Notes under the pieces: model-generated
The model's input: the letters and a program-made list of their open reading frames with translations, nothing else
Told to the model about the DNA's origin: nothing
Database searches by the model: none
Part shown: in pieces, positions 6,573-6,927 of the stretch
Position numbering within the stretch: position 1 is the first letter of the stretch
Layout of the letters: each line of letters opens with the position of its first letter
Program-made: the position numbers and the translations under genes
Assembly (NCBI GenBank): GCA_016932295.1
Contig: JAFGDC010000003.1
Span: 1-6,927, forward strand
Direction: 5' to 3'
Length of the DNA: 6,927 nucleotides
From: a candidate division CSSED10-310 bacterium
GTDB lineage: Bacteria > CSSED10-310 > JAFGDC01

Positions 6573-6927
6573 TCAACGACGATCCGGATCATCCGTTTCG
6601 ATAACCAGTTCAAGAGTATCCTTTCCGGGTTCCGGCACCCGGCGTTGAAACTGAAACACGGCACCGTCCGGAGTCGTAACCTCCACAACCAGCACCTGGC
6701 CCTCAACCACCTTTCGTGACCAGTGCACCTGGCCGGCAAGATTGGTGACACCGAACTCCCTGCCGTTTACGGATAACGGCCAGCCAGCCACCGGAAGGCG
6801 GTCCGATCCGGCCACCACTCTGAAAACCAGGTCCCTAACACCGGCTTCAGCCGCCGGCAGGAACATCAGCAGCGTGGGCACCACCGGCCCGGACTCCACT
6901 ACATATTCAATTGTCCTTGGCAGATAA
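6573..6927 (-). CDS. Hypothetical protein with carboxypeptidase-regulatory-like beta-sandwich (5' end probably beyond window)
   Basis: I do not recognise a named gene. The frame ends at TGA (6573-6575) and is open to the right edge, so about 117 residues are visible and the true start probably lies outside. A GTG at 6899 could start a 108-residue protein, but it lacks a properly spaced ribosome binding site (an AAGGA lies 13 bases upstream). From about residue 25 of that shorter version, the text has the pattern of a carboxypeptidase-regulatory-like or PEGA-like beta domain: alternating strands LVFRVVAG, then RLPVAGWPLSVNGREFG, then a VTNLAGQV turn and further strands to the C-terminus. Before it lies a hydrophobic stretch ending AAEA-G, which could be the end of a signal peptide or a strand of a preceding domain. 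The next gene begins 28 bases downstream, so they are probably co-transcribed. A structural envelope role is inferred. Confidence 0.6.
   Translation of the reverse strand, partial: YLPRTIEYVVESGPVVPTLLMFLPAAEAGVRDLVFRVVAGSDRLPVAGWPLSVNGREFGVTNLAGQVHWSRKVVEGQVLVVEVTTPDGAVFQFQRRVPEPGKDTLELVIETDDPDRR

Overview
The window is a single-strand gene cluster. Every supportable gene lies on the minus strand and is read from high to low coordinates. Gaps are short (28 and 59 bases) and downstream genes overlap or nearly abut, so it looks like one operon cut at both edges. Four internal genes have good Shine-Dalgarno sequences (AAGGAG, GGGAGG or GGAG) at normal spacing. Two proteins are lipoproteins with textbook lipoboxes and two others have ordinary Sec signal peptides, including a soluble, non-lipidated solute-binding protein. 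This points to a GC-rich diderm (Gram-negative-type) bacterium. I cannot name the phylum from the sequence.

Layout in transcription order: (1) the C-terminal part of a gene entering at the right edge (6573-6927), with a small carboxypeptidase-regulatory-like beta-sandwich; (2) a 198-residue lipoprotein with a DUF11-like beta domain and a proline-rich acidic tail (5948-6544); (3) a 733-residue lipoprotein that I read as six consecutive Ig-like/carboxypeptidase-regulatory-like units followed by TPR helices (3687-5888); (4) a 362-residue secreted protein with a similar beta domain, a PEGA-like domain and a helical TPR-like half (2609-3697); (5) a family-5 (Opp/Dpp-type) ABC solute-binding protein (949-2628); (6) an OppB/DppB-type ABC permease with a shortened periplasmic loop (14-946); (7) the first codons of another gene, coupled to the permease stop and running off the left edge, probably the partner permease.

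The last three genes are the start of an oligopeptide/nickel-type ABC importer. The first four encode envelope proteins built mainly from beta-sandwich modules and TPR-like repeats, with no recognisable catalytic domain. Their tight linkage suggests the envelope proteins and the importer work on the same substrate or in the same envelope process, for example capture or docking at the outer membrane and handover to the periplasmic binding protein. That link is inference from gene order only. No RNA genes, mobile elements, CRISPR arrays or convincing terminators were seen, and no stretch over 300 bases lacks a gene.
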